From contig NZ_CP107904.1 in NCBI RefSeq assembly GCF_036013975.1, positions 62,001-126,000 on the forward strand: DNA of 64,000 nt. Reading direction: 5' to 3'. Each line of letters opens with the position of its first letter. Position 1 is the stretch's first letter. This DNA is from Kitasatospora sp. NBC_00458 (GTDB lineage: Bacteria; Actinomycetota; Actinomycetes; Streptomycetales; Streptomycetaceae). Shown here one piece after another: positions 50,159 through 58,430 of the stretch. The translations under genes and the position numbers were made by a program. The notes under the pieces are model-generated. The model saw only the letters and a program-made list of their open reading frames with translations. It had not been told where the DNA came from and searched no databases.

Positions 50159-51310
50159 TCAGGCGAGGCCGGAAACCGCGGTCCGGACCTTGGAGGTCAG
50201 CGCTTCCGGCAGGGGAACGTAGCCGATCGGGGCGATGGCCTGCTGCCCGGCGTCGCTGCTCGTGTAGGAGAGGAAGGACTTCAGGGCGGGCAGGGCCGAG
50301 GCCTTGTTCCCCTTGTCGCAGACCACCTCGTAGGTGACCAGGACCAGCGGGTAGGCGTTCTCGTCCTTGATCGCGTAGTCCAGGTTCAGGGCGAGGTCGC
50401 CGTCGGTGCCGGTGACCTGCGCCGTGGCCAGGGTGGCGGCGGCGTTCGCGGCGTTCGCCTCGACCGGCTGGGCGGCGCCGGTGCTGATGGCGGCGCTCTT
50501 CAGGTTGTTGGTCTGGGCGAAGGAGAGCTCGGCGTAGCCGATCGAGTTGTCGACCTGCTTGACCTGCGCCGCGACCCCGGCGGAGCCGTTCGCGGACTGC
50601 CCGCCCTTGCCCGCCCAGGCCTTTCCGGCCGGGTGGCCCCAGGCGCCGTTCGACGCCGCGGCGAGGTACGCGGTCAGGTTGGCGGTGGTGCCGGAGTCGT
50701 CCCCGCGGTGGAACGCCTGGATCGGCGCGTCGGGCAGGCTGGTGCCCGGGTTGAGCGCGACGATGGCCGGGTCGTTCCACGTGGTGATCTGCGAGTCGAA
50801 GATCTTGGCCGTGGTGGGGCCGTCGAGCACGAGCCGGTCGACGCCGGTGACGTTGAAGACGACGGAGATGAGGCCGCCGACCATCGGCAGGTCGATGCCC
50901 CGGCCGCCGGTGCAGACCTGCTTGGAGGCGTCGACCTCGGCGGGGCTGAGAGCCGCATCGGTGCCGGCGAAGGCGACCTTTCCCGAGTTGAACTGCTGGA
51001 CGCCCGCGCCCGAACCGCCGCCGCCGTAGTTGACGGTGACGCTCGGACACGCCGACTCGAACTCGTTCCTCCAGAGGTCGATCGCGTTCCCCTGGGCGGT
51101 CGAACCCGCGCCCAGCAGCTGCCCCGACCCGTCGCAGGCGATCGATGCGGAGGCCCGCGCGGAAGAAGCCCCGGAGGTGGGCGCGGAGGTGGGCGCGGCC
51201 CCCGCCGCGGTGTCGGACTCCATGCCGCACCCCGAGGCGGCGACCGCCACGACGAGCGCCAGCGCCGAAGGCGTGAGCGAACGGATCACGACGGACCGAC
51301 CAGTAGACAC
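50159..51310 (-). CDS. pstS: Phosphate ABC transporter substrate-binding lipoprotein PstS
   Basis: A 383-residue lipoprotein with signal sequence and lipobox (LALVVAVAASGCGMES; lipid-modified Cys), then a Ser/Ala-rich linker. The PstS fold shows LLGAGSTAQGNAIDLW near residue 70, VNYGGGGSGAGVQQF, FAGTDAALSP, FHRGDDSGTT and SIGYAELSFA, with phosphate ligands in the GAGST, SGAG and DDSGTT loops. GTG 51310 follows AGGGAG. No pstCAB genes are adjacent, so this may be a lone or second PstS. A possible PHO box lies upstream. Confidence 0.88.
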   Translation of the reverse strand: MSTGRSVVIRSLTPSALALVVAVAASGCGMESDTAAGAAPTSAPTSGASSARASASIACDGSGQLLGAGSTAQGNAIDLWRNEFESACPSVTVNYGGGGSGAGVQQFNSGKVAFAGTDAALSPAEVDASKQVCTGGRGIDLPMVGGLISVVFNVTGVDRLVLDGPTTAKIFDSQITTWNDPAIVALNPGTSLPDAPIQAFHRGDDSGTTANLTAYLAAASNGAWGHPAGKAWAGKGGQSANGSAGVAAQVKQVDNSIGYAELSFAQTNNLKSAAISTGAAQPVEANAANAAATLATAQVTGTDGDLALNLDYAIKDENAYPLVLVTYEVVCDKGNKASALPALKSFLSYTSSDAGQQAIAPIGYVPLPEALTSKVRTAVSGLA

Positions 51311-51338
51311 GGGGACTCCCTGCGAGCACGCGGCGCAC

Positions 51339-51367
51339 CGACGAACGGACGAAACGGGTGAAACGGA
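51339..51367 (-). promoter_or_regulatory. Possible PHO box upstream of pstS
   Basis: Read on the minus strand, three consecutive 9-nt units (GTTTCACCC, GTTTCGTCC, GTTCGTCGG) lie 30-60 bp upstream of the pstS start. They resemble the GTTCACC direct repeats bound by PhoP in Streptomyces, but only the first unit is close to consensus and PHO boxes normally have 11-nt units. Confidence 0.4.
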
Positions 51368-51518
51368 CGCCGTCATCGTCCGCAGCGGTCCCCTACGCCC
51401 ACCCGTGACACACGGCGCACCCCCGGAACGTCACCGCGAATTCATCTTTCATCAGCACTTCAGCCACTGCCCCCGAGCGTCGTCCGGTGCGGTGGGACGG
51501 CGACCGGGGCTCCACCGC

Positions 51519-51556
51519 CCTCCGCCCCGCCTCCCGGTCGGGAGGCGGGGCGGAGG
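51519..51556. terminator. 17-bp perfect stem-loop after the scramblase-like gene
   Basis: Arms 51519-51535 and 51540-51556 are perfectly complementary around GGTC. It lies 26 bp beyond the stop of the minus-strand scramblase-like gene. Confidence 0.85.
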
Positions 51557-51581
51557 ACCGGACCCGGTGTGCGGGTTGCGG

Positions 51582-52304
51582 CTACCCGAAGCCCCGGGCG
51601 TCCTGCTTCAGCGCGGTGTCCACGGTCAGCGCGGTCGCCACGACCAGGCTCAGCAGCGGGTCGGCGAGCGGGCGGTGGATCTGGAGCACGTAGTTGTCGG
51701 CCGTGGTGAACATCGTCTTCGCCAGGCCCTCCCAGGTCTTGGTGATCCGGGCGATCTCGGTGTCCGTCTCGTCGACGATGGAGAAGTTCCAGGCCCGCCA
51801 GTTCTCCGCCTTGACGGCGCCGACCTTCCGCCCGCCGACCTCCAGCGCGAAGTTGATCTTCCCGATGGCGTTCTGCTGAACGACCTGGCCGACCTCCTGG
51901 CCGTTCGGGAGCTCCACGATCACCCGGGACTTGATGAACTTCGCCGGGCGGGTCAGCACCAGCACCGGAGCGCCGTGCGCGTCACGGATCTCCAGCTTGT
52001 GGGTCAGGTACTGGTCGAGGGAGGTGAGCAGCCGTATCGCCTTGCGCAGACCGCTCTGGCTGACCTGGACCACCGAGCCCAGCGTGGCGCCCTGCTGGTC
52101 GAAGACCGTGTACTCGTTGGTCAGCTCGATCAGCTTGGCCTTCTGGTTCACCACCAGGACCGGCTCGGAGAAGAGGGTGCCGCCGCCACCGGAGACCGGT
52201 CCGACGCCCGCCTGCTGCTGCACCTGGCGCTGCACCTTGGCGGAGTCGCCGGCCGGAGCGGCCGGCTGCCCGGGGAAACCGGGGGTGTTCGTGTTCTGGG
52301 ACAT
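51582..52304 (-). CDS. Phospholipid scramblase-related protein
   Basis: A 240-residue protein. A Gln/Pro/Gly-rich N-terminus (PGFPGQPAAPAGDSAKVQRQ) precedes a tubby-like beta barrel (LFSEPVLVVNQKAKLIELTN, LEIRDAHGAPVLVLTRPAKF, GKINFALEVGGRKVGAVKAE, WNFSIVDETDTEIARITKTW). A final hydrophobic helix (PLADPLLSLVVATALTVDTA) follows. This matches the scramblase/LURP-one-related family. Bacterial members are of unknown role, possibly membrane-associated. ATG 52304 is the only credible start. The terminator at 51519-51556 ends it. Confidence 0.85.
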   Translation of the reverse strand: MSQNTNTPGFPGQPAAPAGDSAKVQRQVQQQAGVGPVSGGGGTLFSEPVLVVNQKAKLIELTNEYTVFDQQGATLGSVVQVSQSGLRKAIRLLTSLDQYLTHKLEIRDAHGAPVLVLTRPAKFIKSRVIVELPNGQEVGQVVQQNAIGKINFALEVGGRKVGAVKAENWRAWNFSIVDETDTEIARITKTWEGLAKTMFTTADNYVLQIHRPLADPLLSLVVATALTVDTALKQDARGFG

Positions 52305-52514
52305 GGCGGGCAGGTTAGGCTCATTCCTCCACCGGTAGCCAGATCGATTTCAACGGCCCGAATCGGCTCAAGACTGCAAGTCACGGCTGCAACCTGCGAG
52401 TTCGGGTGCCGCGAGCGATATCCGGCCGGAGTCCGGCGGCGGTGATGTGGCCGATGTCACACCTCGGGGCCCGTTTCCCCGCTGCCTCCGGCTCCGGACG
52501 AGGCCGGACGGCCG

Positions 52515-52790
52515 GGGCCGGACCTGCCCCGGCGTACCGTCATGTACCGCGTCCTCCGGCGTTCGCCCGCCCGGGCGGCCACCCGCCGCGAGCTGTGGAA
52601 CGGCAACCGGGAGCACGTCCGCGGCCGGCTCGATCCGCCCCCATCCGCTGGGCCTGGACCAGACGCGCCGCGCACCGCCGACGCACCCTGGACCGGCTCG
52701 CGGCCCACCCCGAACCGGCACTCGCCCACCTGACCTCGGCCCGGGCCGCGCGCTTCTGGCTCCGGACGGTCCGCCGGCCCGCCGGCCCGC
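52515..52790 (+). pseudogene. Frameshifted remnant of an adenylate-kinase-like P-loop kinase
   Basis: One frame reads DLPRRTVMYRVLRRSPARAA and TRRELWNGNREHVRGRL (52515-52635). After a run of C residues (about 52635-52645) the match continues in the next frame as PIRWAWTRRAAHRRRTLDRL and ALAHLTSARAARFWLRTVRR (to about 52790). Together they reproduce the C-terminal half of actinobacterial adenylate-kinase-like proteins (LDLP-x-R-x-V-x-R, LWNGNRE, IRWAW, then a helix and R-W-L). The Walker A half is absent. One base change in the C run would restore the frame of this half, but the gene would still lack its start. Confidence 0.55.
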
Positions 52791-52927
52791 CGAACCATGA
52801 CCCGGGCTCCCAGCGGTCCGGACACCGGCAGAGCGCACGGACCATCGAGCGGCGCCGCGGCGTCGCGGGCCTGACGCTCACTCGCCTCCTGCCTCCTGCC
52901 GGCGCACCGGGCCACCCGCAGGCGGTC

Positions 52928-53179
52928 TCAGTCGAGGTACTGCATGGCGATCCGGCAGTGCCCCGCCCTCCCGCGCAGCGTCCGGCCGGCGTCCCCGGAC
53001 GCGGACGGTGCGGGCTCCTCCCCGTGCTCCTCCCCTCGCTCGTCCGCACCGTCGCCGCGGTGCGGCCGGAGGGCGAGGACGGGCGCGCGGTCCGGGCGGC
53101 GCGGCAGGACGGCGGCGGCGGCCTGTCCGACGCCGTGCGGCGGCCTCGCGACGGCGACGACGGTCCGGGTCTCGCTCAT
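52928..53179 (-). CDS. Small hypothetical protein
   Basis: An 83-residue protein starting MSETRTVVAVARPPHG with GGAAGGAAG nine bases upstream of ATG 53179. It is basic, hydrophilic and rich in Arg, Ala and His (VLALRPHRGDGADERGEEHG), with no recognised domain, signal peptide or helix. The ribosome site and third-position GC bias support coding. It lies between the kinase remnant and a divergent region shared with the SAV_915-like gene. Confidence 0.45.
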   Translation of the reverse strand: MSETRTVVAVARPPHGVGQAAAAVLPRRPDRAPVLALRPHRGDGADERGEEHGEEPAPSASGDAGRTLRGRAGHCRIAMQYLD

Positions 53180-53261
53180 GGTGGACGCTTCCTTCCGGGG
53201 TGGGTGCGGAGCGCCTGACCGGGCCCGCGGTTCCAGTGGAGACCCGGTACGCCCCGGTGCA

Positions 53262-53425
53262 CCCGTCCTTGACGCGCGGCCTACGCCCGGGCGCCCGTTC
53301 TTGACGGCTTCCTGACGCCCGTCGACACGGACGGGTGAAACCCGCAGGAGGGCAGTGGTACGCACCGCCCCGCCGCCGCCCCGGCCGCCCCGCCGCAACC
53401 GCGTCAACACGGCGTCAAGGACGGG
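53262..53425. promoter_or_regulatory. Widely spaced 14-bp inverted repeat in a divergent promoter region
   Basis: CCCGTCCTTGACGC (53262-53275) is perfectly complementary to GCGTCAAGGACGGG (53412-53425). Both arms contain TTGACG or its complement, a -35-like box pointing outward. Between them lies another TTGACGG. The region separates the small minus-strand gene (start 53179) from the SAV_915-like gene (start 53565), and 53426-53564 shows no gene. Confidence 0.45.
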
Positions 53426-53564
53426 GGCGGCCGGATCATGAAAGCGTCAGGGGCGGGGACACCGGGGGCGCGGCCGGGCATACGGTCCTGGTACGAGCCC
53501 GGCCGGCGACGGCGCCGAGGACCGGGACACCGTCCACCCGTGCCACCCCTGCCTGGAGGCAGCC

Positions 53565-53963
53565 ATGAACCGACGCTCACTCGCCGAGGACCCCGAGCCC
53601 TCCGAACCCGGCCCGGCCGGACTCCTCCTGGTCCCCGTCCGGCCGGGCCCGCTGGGGCACGCCGCCCGGCTCTTCCGCACCCCGCTCGGCGACCGCACCG
53701 CCGTCGCCTTCACGACCGAGCAGCAGCTCGTCACCGTCCTCGGCACCGCCCAGCCGTGGATCACCCTCGCCGAGCCCGCCCTGCGGGCCCTCACCGAACC
53801 GCTGGGCGTCACCGCGCTCACCGTCGACCCGCAGCTGGCCGCCGCACCGGCCGCCGCACCCCGCCGCACGGGCGCCCCGGACCGGCCGCTCGTCGTCGCA
53901 CGCCCCTACACAGGCGCGCCGGGCCTACGCCGTACCGCGTTGGGCGCAGCTCGGTCGAGGTGA
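53565..53963 (+). CDS. SAV_915-like protein
   Basis: A 132-residue protein. GLLLVPVRPGPLGHAARLFR and RTAVAFTTEQQLVTVLGTAQ with PWITLAEPALRALTEPLGVT and LTVDPQL match the small SseB-related proteins annotated as SAV_915 family in Streptomyces. The function is unknown. ATG 53565 has GGAGGCAGCC upstream. The C-terminal ~40 residues are basic and low-complexity, and the stop codon lies in a tandem repeat. Confidence 0.7.
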   Translation: MNRRSLAEDPEPSEPGPAGLLLVPVRPGPLGHAARLFRTPLGDRTAVAFTTEQQLVTVLGTAQPWITLAEPALRALTEPLGVTALTVDPQLAAAPAAAPRRTGAPDRPLVVARPYTGAPGLRRTALGAARSR

Positions 53964-53999
53964 TGCCGAGGTGCTGTCGAGGTGTCACCGAGGTGATCT
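53956..53999. repeat. Four 11-bp direct repeats overlapping a stop codon
   Basis: CGAGGTG begins at 53956, 53967, 53978 and 53989, exactly 11 bp apart. The first copy supplies the TGA of the SAV_915-like gene. One helical turn separates copies, so a protein-binding array is possible. Confidence 0.85.
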
Positions 54000-54410
54000 C
54001 GCGGAGCCGCCGGGCCGCCCACGCACCACCGCGCACCCGGCGGCGACATCGGCCGCCCCCTCGCCGAACTCGCCCGGCGCCGGGCGGATCGGGCTGGGCG
54101 GCGCCACGGTGCCCGTTGCGCTCCTCCCGGCACACCTGGTGCTCCCGGTGCTCCCGGGCACGTGGCCGCCACAACCGCCGTGACCCCCGTGTGTGCCGGA
54201 ACGCGGCGGTCGTCGTCGAGATCGGATTCGGGCGGCCCGGCTGCGCCCGGCCCCGTGACGTTCCTGCCGGTCCGTCCCGTCGGGACGCTCCCCCACCCGC
54301 GTCGACGAGTACCTCCGGCACCTCGCCGTGCCCGCCGGTCGCGGCCTACCGGCGCACCTCCCGGCCCACCGGCGCCGTTCCGGGGCGGTGGTGGTTCATC
54401 CGGTGGCGGT
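54000..54410. other. Gap between convergent genes, no gene seen
   Basis: About 410 bp after the CGAGGTG repeats. It includes short runs such as GTGCTCCCGGTGCTCCCGG (about 54130-54148) and GGTGGTTCATCCGGTGG with GGTTCATTCGGTGG (54389-54422), the latter reaching the stop of the glycine-rich gene. No coding frame looks credible. Confidence 0.45.
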
Positions 54411-55445
54411 TCATTCGGTGGCGGGGGTGATGACGACCCTTCCGTCAGCTCCGGTGGCACCGGCGACGCCCTGGTCTCCGCCTCTGCCACCGGCCCCGGC
54501 GCTCCACTCGGCGGGCAGGTCGCCGCCGCCCGCGCCGCCGGGGCCGGGCCGGGCGCCGCCGATGCCCGCCACACCGCCGGGGTCGAGGTCTCCGCCGTTT
54601 GCGCCCGCTGTGGCGGCTTCCGGCTCCTGGTCCTCGGCCAGGCCGGGGCAGGTGCCGGCGGCTCCGCCCTTCTGGCCGTCCTTGAAGAAGTCGCGGCGCC
54701 AGTGGCCGCCGACGCCGCCGGGTTCGGCCGCGCTTCCCCCGTTGCCGTCGTCCACGGGGTTGCCGCTCATCGCGAGGCCCCCCAGGCCCCCCGAACCACC
54801 GGGGCCGACGGCGAGGTCCGCGTCGGCGGTGCCGAACAGCGAGGCACCCCCGCCGCCCGCACCGCCGCCGCGGACGTAGCTCTCGTGGGCGGTGAAGGCA
54901 CTGCCGCCGCCGGCGCCGCTGCCGTCGCGCCGACCGGTGGTGTCGGCGCCGTTGTGCCCGGTGTCGGTCCCGCCGGCTCCGCCGTGCGGGCCGCTGCCCG
55001 GCAGGCCGCCGCCGGGCACCGCGCCGGCCGCGCTGCCTCCCCCTCCGCCCCCGCCTCCGACGACGACCCGGTAGCGGTGCCCCTGCTCCACCGGGAGGAC
55101 GCACGCCACATAGCCGCCGCCACCGCCACCACCGCCACCGTCGTCCTGCCTGGCGCCATCACCGTCCGGCCAGTTGCCGGCGCCACCGCCGCCTCCGCCC
55201 GCGCCCACCAGCGCCACCTCGATCCTCTCCACCCCCGAGGGGACGACGTACTCGTAGACACCCGCCCTGTCGTAGGCCACCGGCGCCGAACCGTCCACGG
55301 CGTGAGCGCCCGGCACCTGCCCGACCAGCGGTAGAACCATGCCGCCCACCGCCATCACGACCGCCACCGACGGCCGGCGGCGCGTGCGGGACACCGCCCG
55401 GCACGACGTCGTTCCAGCGGCATGCCCACTACCTGCCTGCACCAT
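54411..55445 (-). CDS. Exported glycine-rich protein
   Basis: A 344-residue protein. The N-terminus is basic (RAVSRTRRRPS), then a hydrophobic signal core (VAVVMAVGGMVLPLVG) with a likely cleavage site at AHA. The mature part starts with a beta segment (YEYVVPSGVERIEVALVGAG), the usual lead-in to glycine-rich domains, followed by about 250 residues with long Gly runs, YVACVLPVEQGHRYRVVVGG and a final GADGRVVITPA strand. Similar domains occur in secreted and phage-tail-like proteins. ATG 55445 has GAGAGGGG upstream. It is probably a cell-surface or matrix protein. Confidence 0.75.
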   Translation of the reverse strand: MVQAGSGHAAGTTSCRAVSRTRRRPSVAVVMAVGGMVLPLVGQVPGAHAVDGSAPVAYDRAGVYEYVVPSGVERIEVALVGAGGGGGGAGNWPDGDGARQDDGGGGGGGGGYVACVLPVEQGHRYRVVVGGGGGGGGSAAGAVPGGGLPGSGPHGGAGGTDTGHNGADTTGRRDGSGAGGGSAFTAHESYVRGGGAGGGGASLFGTADADLAVGPGGSGGLGGLAMSGNPVDDGNGGSAAEPGGVGGHWRRDFFKDGQKGGAAGTCPGLAEDQEPEAATAGANGGDLDPGGVAGIGGARPGPGGAGGGDLPAEWSAGAGGRGGDQGVAGATGADGRVVITPATE

Positions 55446-55881
55446 CAGGACCCCTCTCAAGCCGGGCCCGGGCGGGCACCGGGGGAACCGGCACCCCACC
55501 CGGGCAAGATCAACCGATCTGGCCAACGACACGCCCCCGGCCACGACACGGCCACTGCCACTGCCACTGCCACCGTCGGCGGCCGTTCGGCGCCCCGACG
55601 CCGTGCCCCGGCACGCGCAGGAGCGGGCCACCGGCATCACGCCGGGCCCGCTCGGCGGCGACGCCGACGCCGTGGAACACCGCCTCGAAGCCCTCGTCAT
55701 CGAAGCCGCGGACGACGGTGGTGGCGACAGGGCTCAGCCTGTTGCCGCGCCATGCCTCCGCACGGCCGTCGTCGTACCTCGAACCGGTCGTCTCGGTAGG
55801 GGGGTGATGGTGCCTGCCGCCGGCCGGCCGGGACTCCCGGCCGGAGCCCGGGCCCCGACCGGCCGCCACCGCCACCTGACG
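55446..55881. other. Gap between minus-strand genes
   Basis: 436 bp between the LysR-type stop and the glycine-rich start. It includes four CCACTG hexamers (about 55552-55575) and otherwise no gene. The promoter for the glycine-rich gene must lie here. Confidence 0.4.
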
Positions 55882-56808
55882 TCAGCCGCCGACGGCCGCC
55901 CCGGACAAGGCCCCGCCGGACGCCGCCGGGTCGGACAGCTCCGTCCACAGGTCGAGGAAGGCCCGCAACGGCGCACTCGGCCGGGTGCCCGGCCGCCACA
56001 CGAACACCTTCCGCAGCCGGACGGCGGGCTCCAGCGGCACGACGGTGAAGCGCCGGTCGGCGGCGAGGACCGGACTCGCCCGGGAGGTCAGGGCGATACC
56101 GATCCGTTCCGCGACCAGCGCAAGCTGGAGGGCGACGTCGTTCGTCGCGTAGGCGATGTCCAACCGCAGCCCCTCCGCGGCGAAGGCCTCGCGGATGAAC
56201 GCGTGCACTCCGCTGTCGGGACCGTAGCTGATGACCGGGCCCCGGACCGCCTCGTCGAGGGTCATCGGACGGTCCGCGGGCCGGCTTCCGGCGGGGAGGA
56301 CCGCGACGATCCGGTCCTCCAGGAGCACCCGCGAGGCGACGGCGGCGGGTTCGCCGTCCGGCGGTCCCGCGACCACGGCCGCGTCGATCCCGCCGTCGCG
56401 GACCTTCGCCAGCAGTGACGGGCTCGACGCCCCGACGAGACTGACCGCGACCCGCGGGTACCGGCGGTGGTACTCCCCCAGCAGCCGGGGGACGGCGGTG
56501 CCTTCCAGACCGCCGACGGTCCCCAGCGCGAACGAGCCGCCGAGCAGGCCCGAGCGGTCGGCGAACTCCAGGACGGCCGAGGCGGCCGCCGCCAGACAGG
56601 CGCGGGCGTGCGGCAGCAGGGCGGCGCCCCCGGAGGTGAGGACCACCTGCCGGGGCAGCCGCTCGAACAGGGGCTCTCCCAGCTCCTTCTCCAGCGCCTG
56701 GATCTGCTGGCTGATCGCGGGCTGCACGACGTGGCAGCGGGCCGCCGCCTTCGTGAACGACCGCTCCTCCGCCACCGCGACGAAGTATTCAAGCGTACGG
56801 AGCTCCAT
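55882..56808 (-). CDS. LysR-family transcriptional regulator
   Basis: A 308-residue LysR regulator. The winged helix-turn-helix is at the N-terminus (FVAVAEERSFTKAAARCHVV, QPAISQQIQALEKELGEPLF). The periplasmic-binding-like effector domain follows (GSFALGTVGGLEGTAVPRLL, VRDGGIDAAVVAGPPDG, ISYGPDSGVHAFIREAF). ATG 56808 gives the standard MELRTLEYF start. It is divergent from the FAD monooxygenase gene (207 bp between starts), the classic LysR arrangement, and probably activates it in response to a substrate. Confidence 0.9.
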   Translation of the reverse strand: MELRTLEYFVAVAEERSFTKAAARCHVVQPAISQQIQALEKELGEPLFERLPRQVVLTSGGAALLPHARACLAAAASAVLEFADRSGLLGGSFALGTVGGLEGTAVPRLLGEYHRRYPRVAVSLVGASSPSLLAKVRDGGIDAAVVAGPPDGEPAAVASRVLLEDRIVAVLPAGSRPADRPMTLDEAVRGPVISYGPDSGVHAFIREAFAAEGLRLDIAYATNDVALQLALVAERIGIALTSRASPVLAADRRFTVVPLEPAVRLRKVFVWRPGTRPSAPLRAFLDLWTELSDPAASGGALSGAAVGG

Positions 56809-57015
56809 GGCTGGCAAACTATCAACTGTGCAGCTGGGAGCACCGGTTGTGTGCGCCACGGCCGATCGGGCGCCGGAACGGGCGGCCGACGGTGCGATCA
56901 GCGGCCGTGACCGCTGCCATCACCGCTGTGTATTGGACGCGCGCAGCCGGGGCGGCGAGGCTGGTGACAGGGGGTCGGCCAGTGCGTGGCCCCGGCGAAG
57001 GGCGAGGACAGACAG

Positions 57016-58320
57016 ATGAGAGTGACCGTCGTCGGCGGCGGCATCGCCGGGCTGACCTGTGCCCTGAGCCTGCACGCCGCCGGCTTCGCGCCACGGGTGT
57101 ACGAGGCGGCGCGGAGGGTCGAGGCGGTCGGCGTCGGGATCAACCTGCTGCCGCACGCCGTCCGGGAGCTCGCCGAACTCGGCCTGGACGGCGAGCTGGC
57201 CCGCGTCGCGCTGCCCCCGCATCGGCTGAGCTACCGCGACCGGGCGGGCCGGACGGTCTGGGAGGAGCCGCTGGGGCGCGCCGCCGGGTACCGCTGGCCG
57301 CAGTACTCCGTGCACCGCGGCCGTCTGCAGATGCTGCTGCTGGCGGCGGTCCGCGAGCGGCTGGGGCCCGACGCGGTCCGTACCGGGCTGCTGTTCCAAC
57401 GGTTCGAGCAGGGCGCGGGCGGCGTCCGCGCCCACTTCCTGGACCGGTCGAGCGGTCTGCCCGTGGTCGACGACGCCGACGTGCTGGTCGGCGCGGACGG
57501 CATCGACTCCGTGGTCCGCAGCCGGCTGTACCCCGGCGAGGGTCCGCCGAACGCGAACGGTGTCCACATGTGGCGCGGGGTCGCGCGGCTCCCGCACGTC
57601 CTCGACGGCCGTTCGATCGTGGTGGCCGGGGGCACCCCCGGTGCGAAGTTCGTCGCCTACCCGATCGAGGACCCCGAGGCCGCGACCGCCGACGCCCTGG
57701 TGAACTGGGTGCTGGAGGTGCGGCACGGCCCGTCCGCCCCGCCGCCGGGCGGCCCCGGCCGCCGTGTCGGCGCGGCGGAGGCCCGCGCCGGGCTGTCGTC
57801 GTGGAACCTGCCGTGGATCGACCTCGCGGCGCTCGCCGAACGCTCCCCGGCGGTCTTCGAGTACCCGATGACCGACCGCGATCCCCTGCCGCGCTGGAGC
57901 TTCGGACGGGTCACCCTCCTCGGCGACGCCGCGCACCCGATGTTCCCCATGGGCATGAACGGCGGGTCGCAGTCCGTCGTCGACAGCCGGGTACTGGCCT
58001 GGTGCCTGGCCCGGGACGACGACGCCGAGGCCGCGCTGCGCCGCTACGACGGGATGCGCCGGCCGGCCGTCAACGCGATCGTGCTGGCCAACCGGGACCT
58101 GGGGCCGGAGGAGACCATCGCGCGGGCCGAGGAGCACGGCGCGGCGCTGCCCGCCGGGGAGGCCGAGCGGATCTCGACCCGCTACAAGCGGCTGACCGGT
58201 GCCACCGTCACCCGGGTCAACACCCACCCGTCCTGGACGGTCGTCCCTGCTGTCCCCGCCGTCCCGGTCGTCCCCGCTGTCGCCGCCGTCCCCGCCGATC
58301 AGGAGCCGCTCCGCGGGTGA
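57016..58320 (+). CDS. FAD-dependent monooxygenase
   Basis: A 434-residue class A flavin monooxygenase. VTVVGGGIAGLTCALSLHAA (3-22) binds the ADP part, ADVLVGADGIDSVVRSRL is the DG motif, and GRVTLLGDAAHPMFPMGMNG is the GD motif that binds riboflavin. It resembles salicylate-hydroxylase and PhzS-type enzymes that hydroxylate aromatics using NAD(P)H. The C-terminus is a Val/Pro/Ala repeat (TVVPAVPAVPVVPAVAAVPA) made by a GTCCCCGCC-type DNA repeat. ATG 57016 is preferred over GTG 56986. The divergent LysR-type gene probably controls it. Confidence 0.88.
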   Translation: MRVTVVGGGIAGLTCALSLHAAGFAPRVYEAARRVEAVGVGINLLPHAVRELAELGLDGELARVALPPHRLSYRDRAGRTVWEEPLGRAAGYRWPQYSVHRGRLQMLLLAAVRERLGPDAVRTGLLFQRFEQGAGGVRAHFLDRSSGLPVVDDADVLVGADGIDSVVRSRLYPGEGPPNANGVHMWRGVARLPHVLDGRSIVVAGGTPGAKFVAYPIEDPEAATADALVNWVLEVRHGPSAPPPGGPGRRVGAAEARAGLSSWNLPWIDLAALAERSPAVFEYPMTDRDPLPRWSFGRVTLLGDAAHPMFPMGMNGGSQSVVDSRVLAWCLARDDDAEAALRRYDGMRRPAVNAIVLANRDLGPEETIARAEEHGAALPAGEAERISTRYKRLTGATVTRVNTHPSWTVVPAVPAVPVVPAVAAVPADQEPLRG

Positions 58321-58430
58321 GCGGCCACCGAGGTCGGCACCGCCCGCGAACAGGCCCTCTCCGGACCGCCGTGGTCATCATGGAACTGTGGTCATCGTGG
58401 AACCACGGCCGACGGCAGGAGGAGGACACG

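Noticed and set aside
46382..51361. 1659-codon plus-strand open frame
   Set aside because: It runs antisense to SMP-30, EF-hand, PAP2-like and PstS genes and has an Arg/Pro/Gly composition typical of GC shadow frames.
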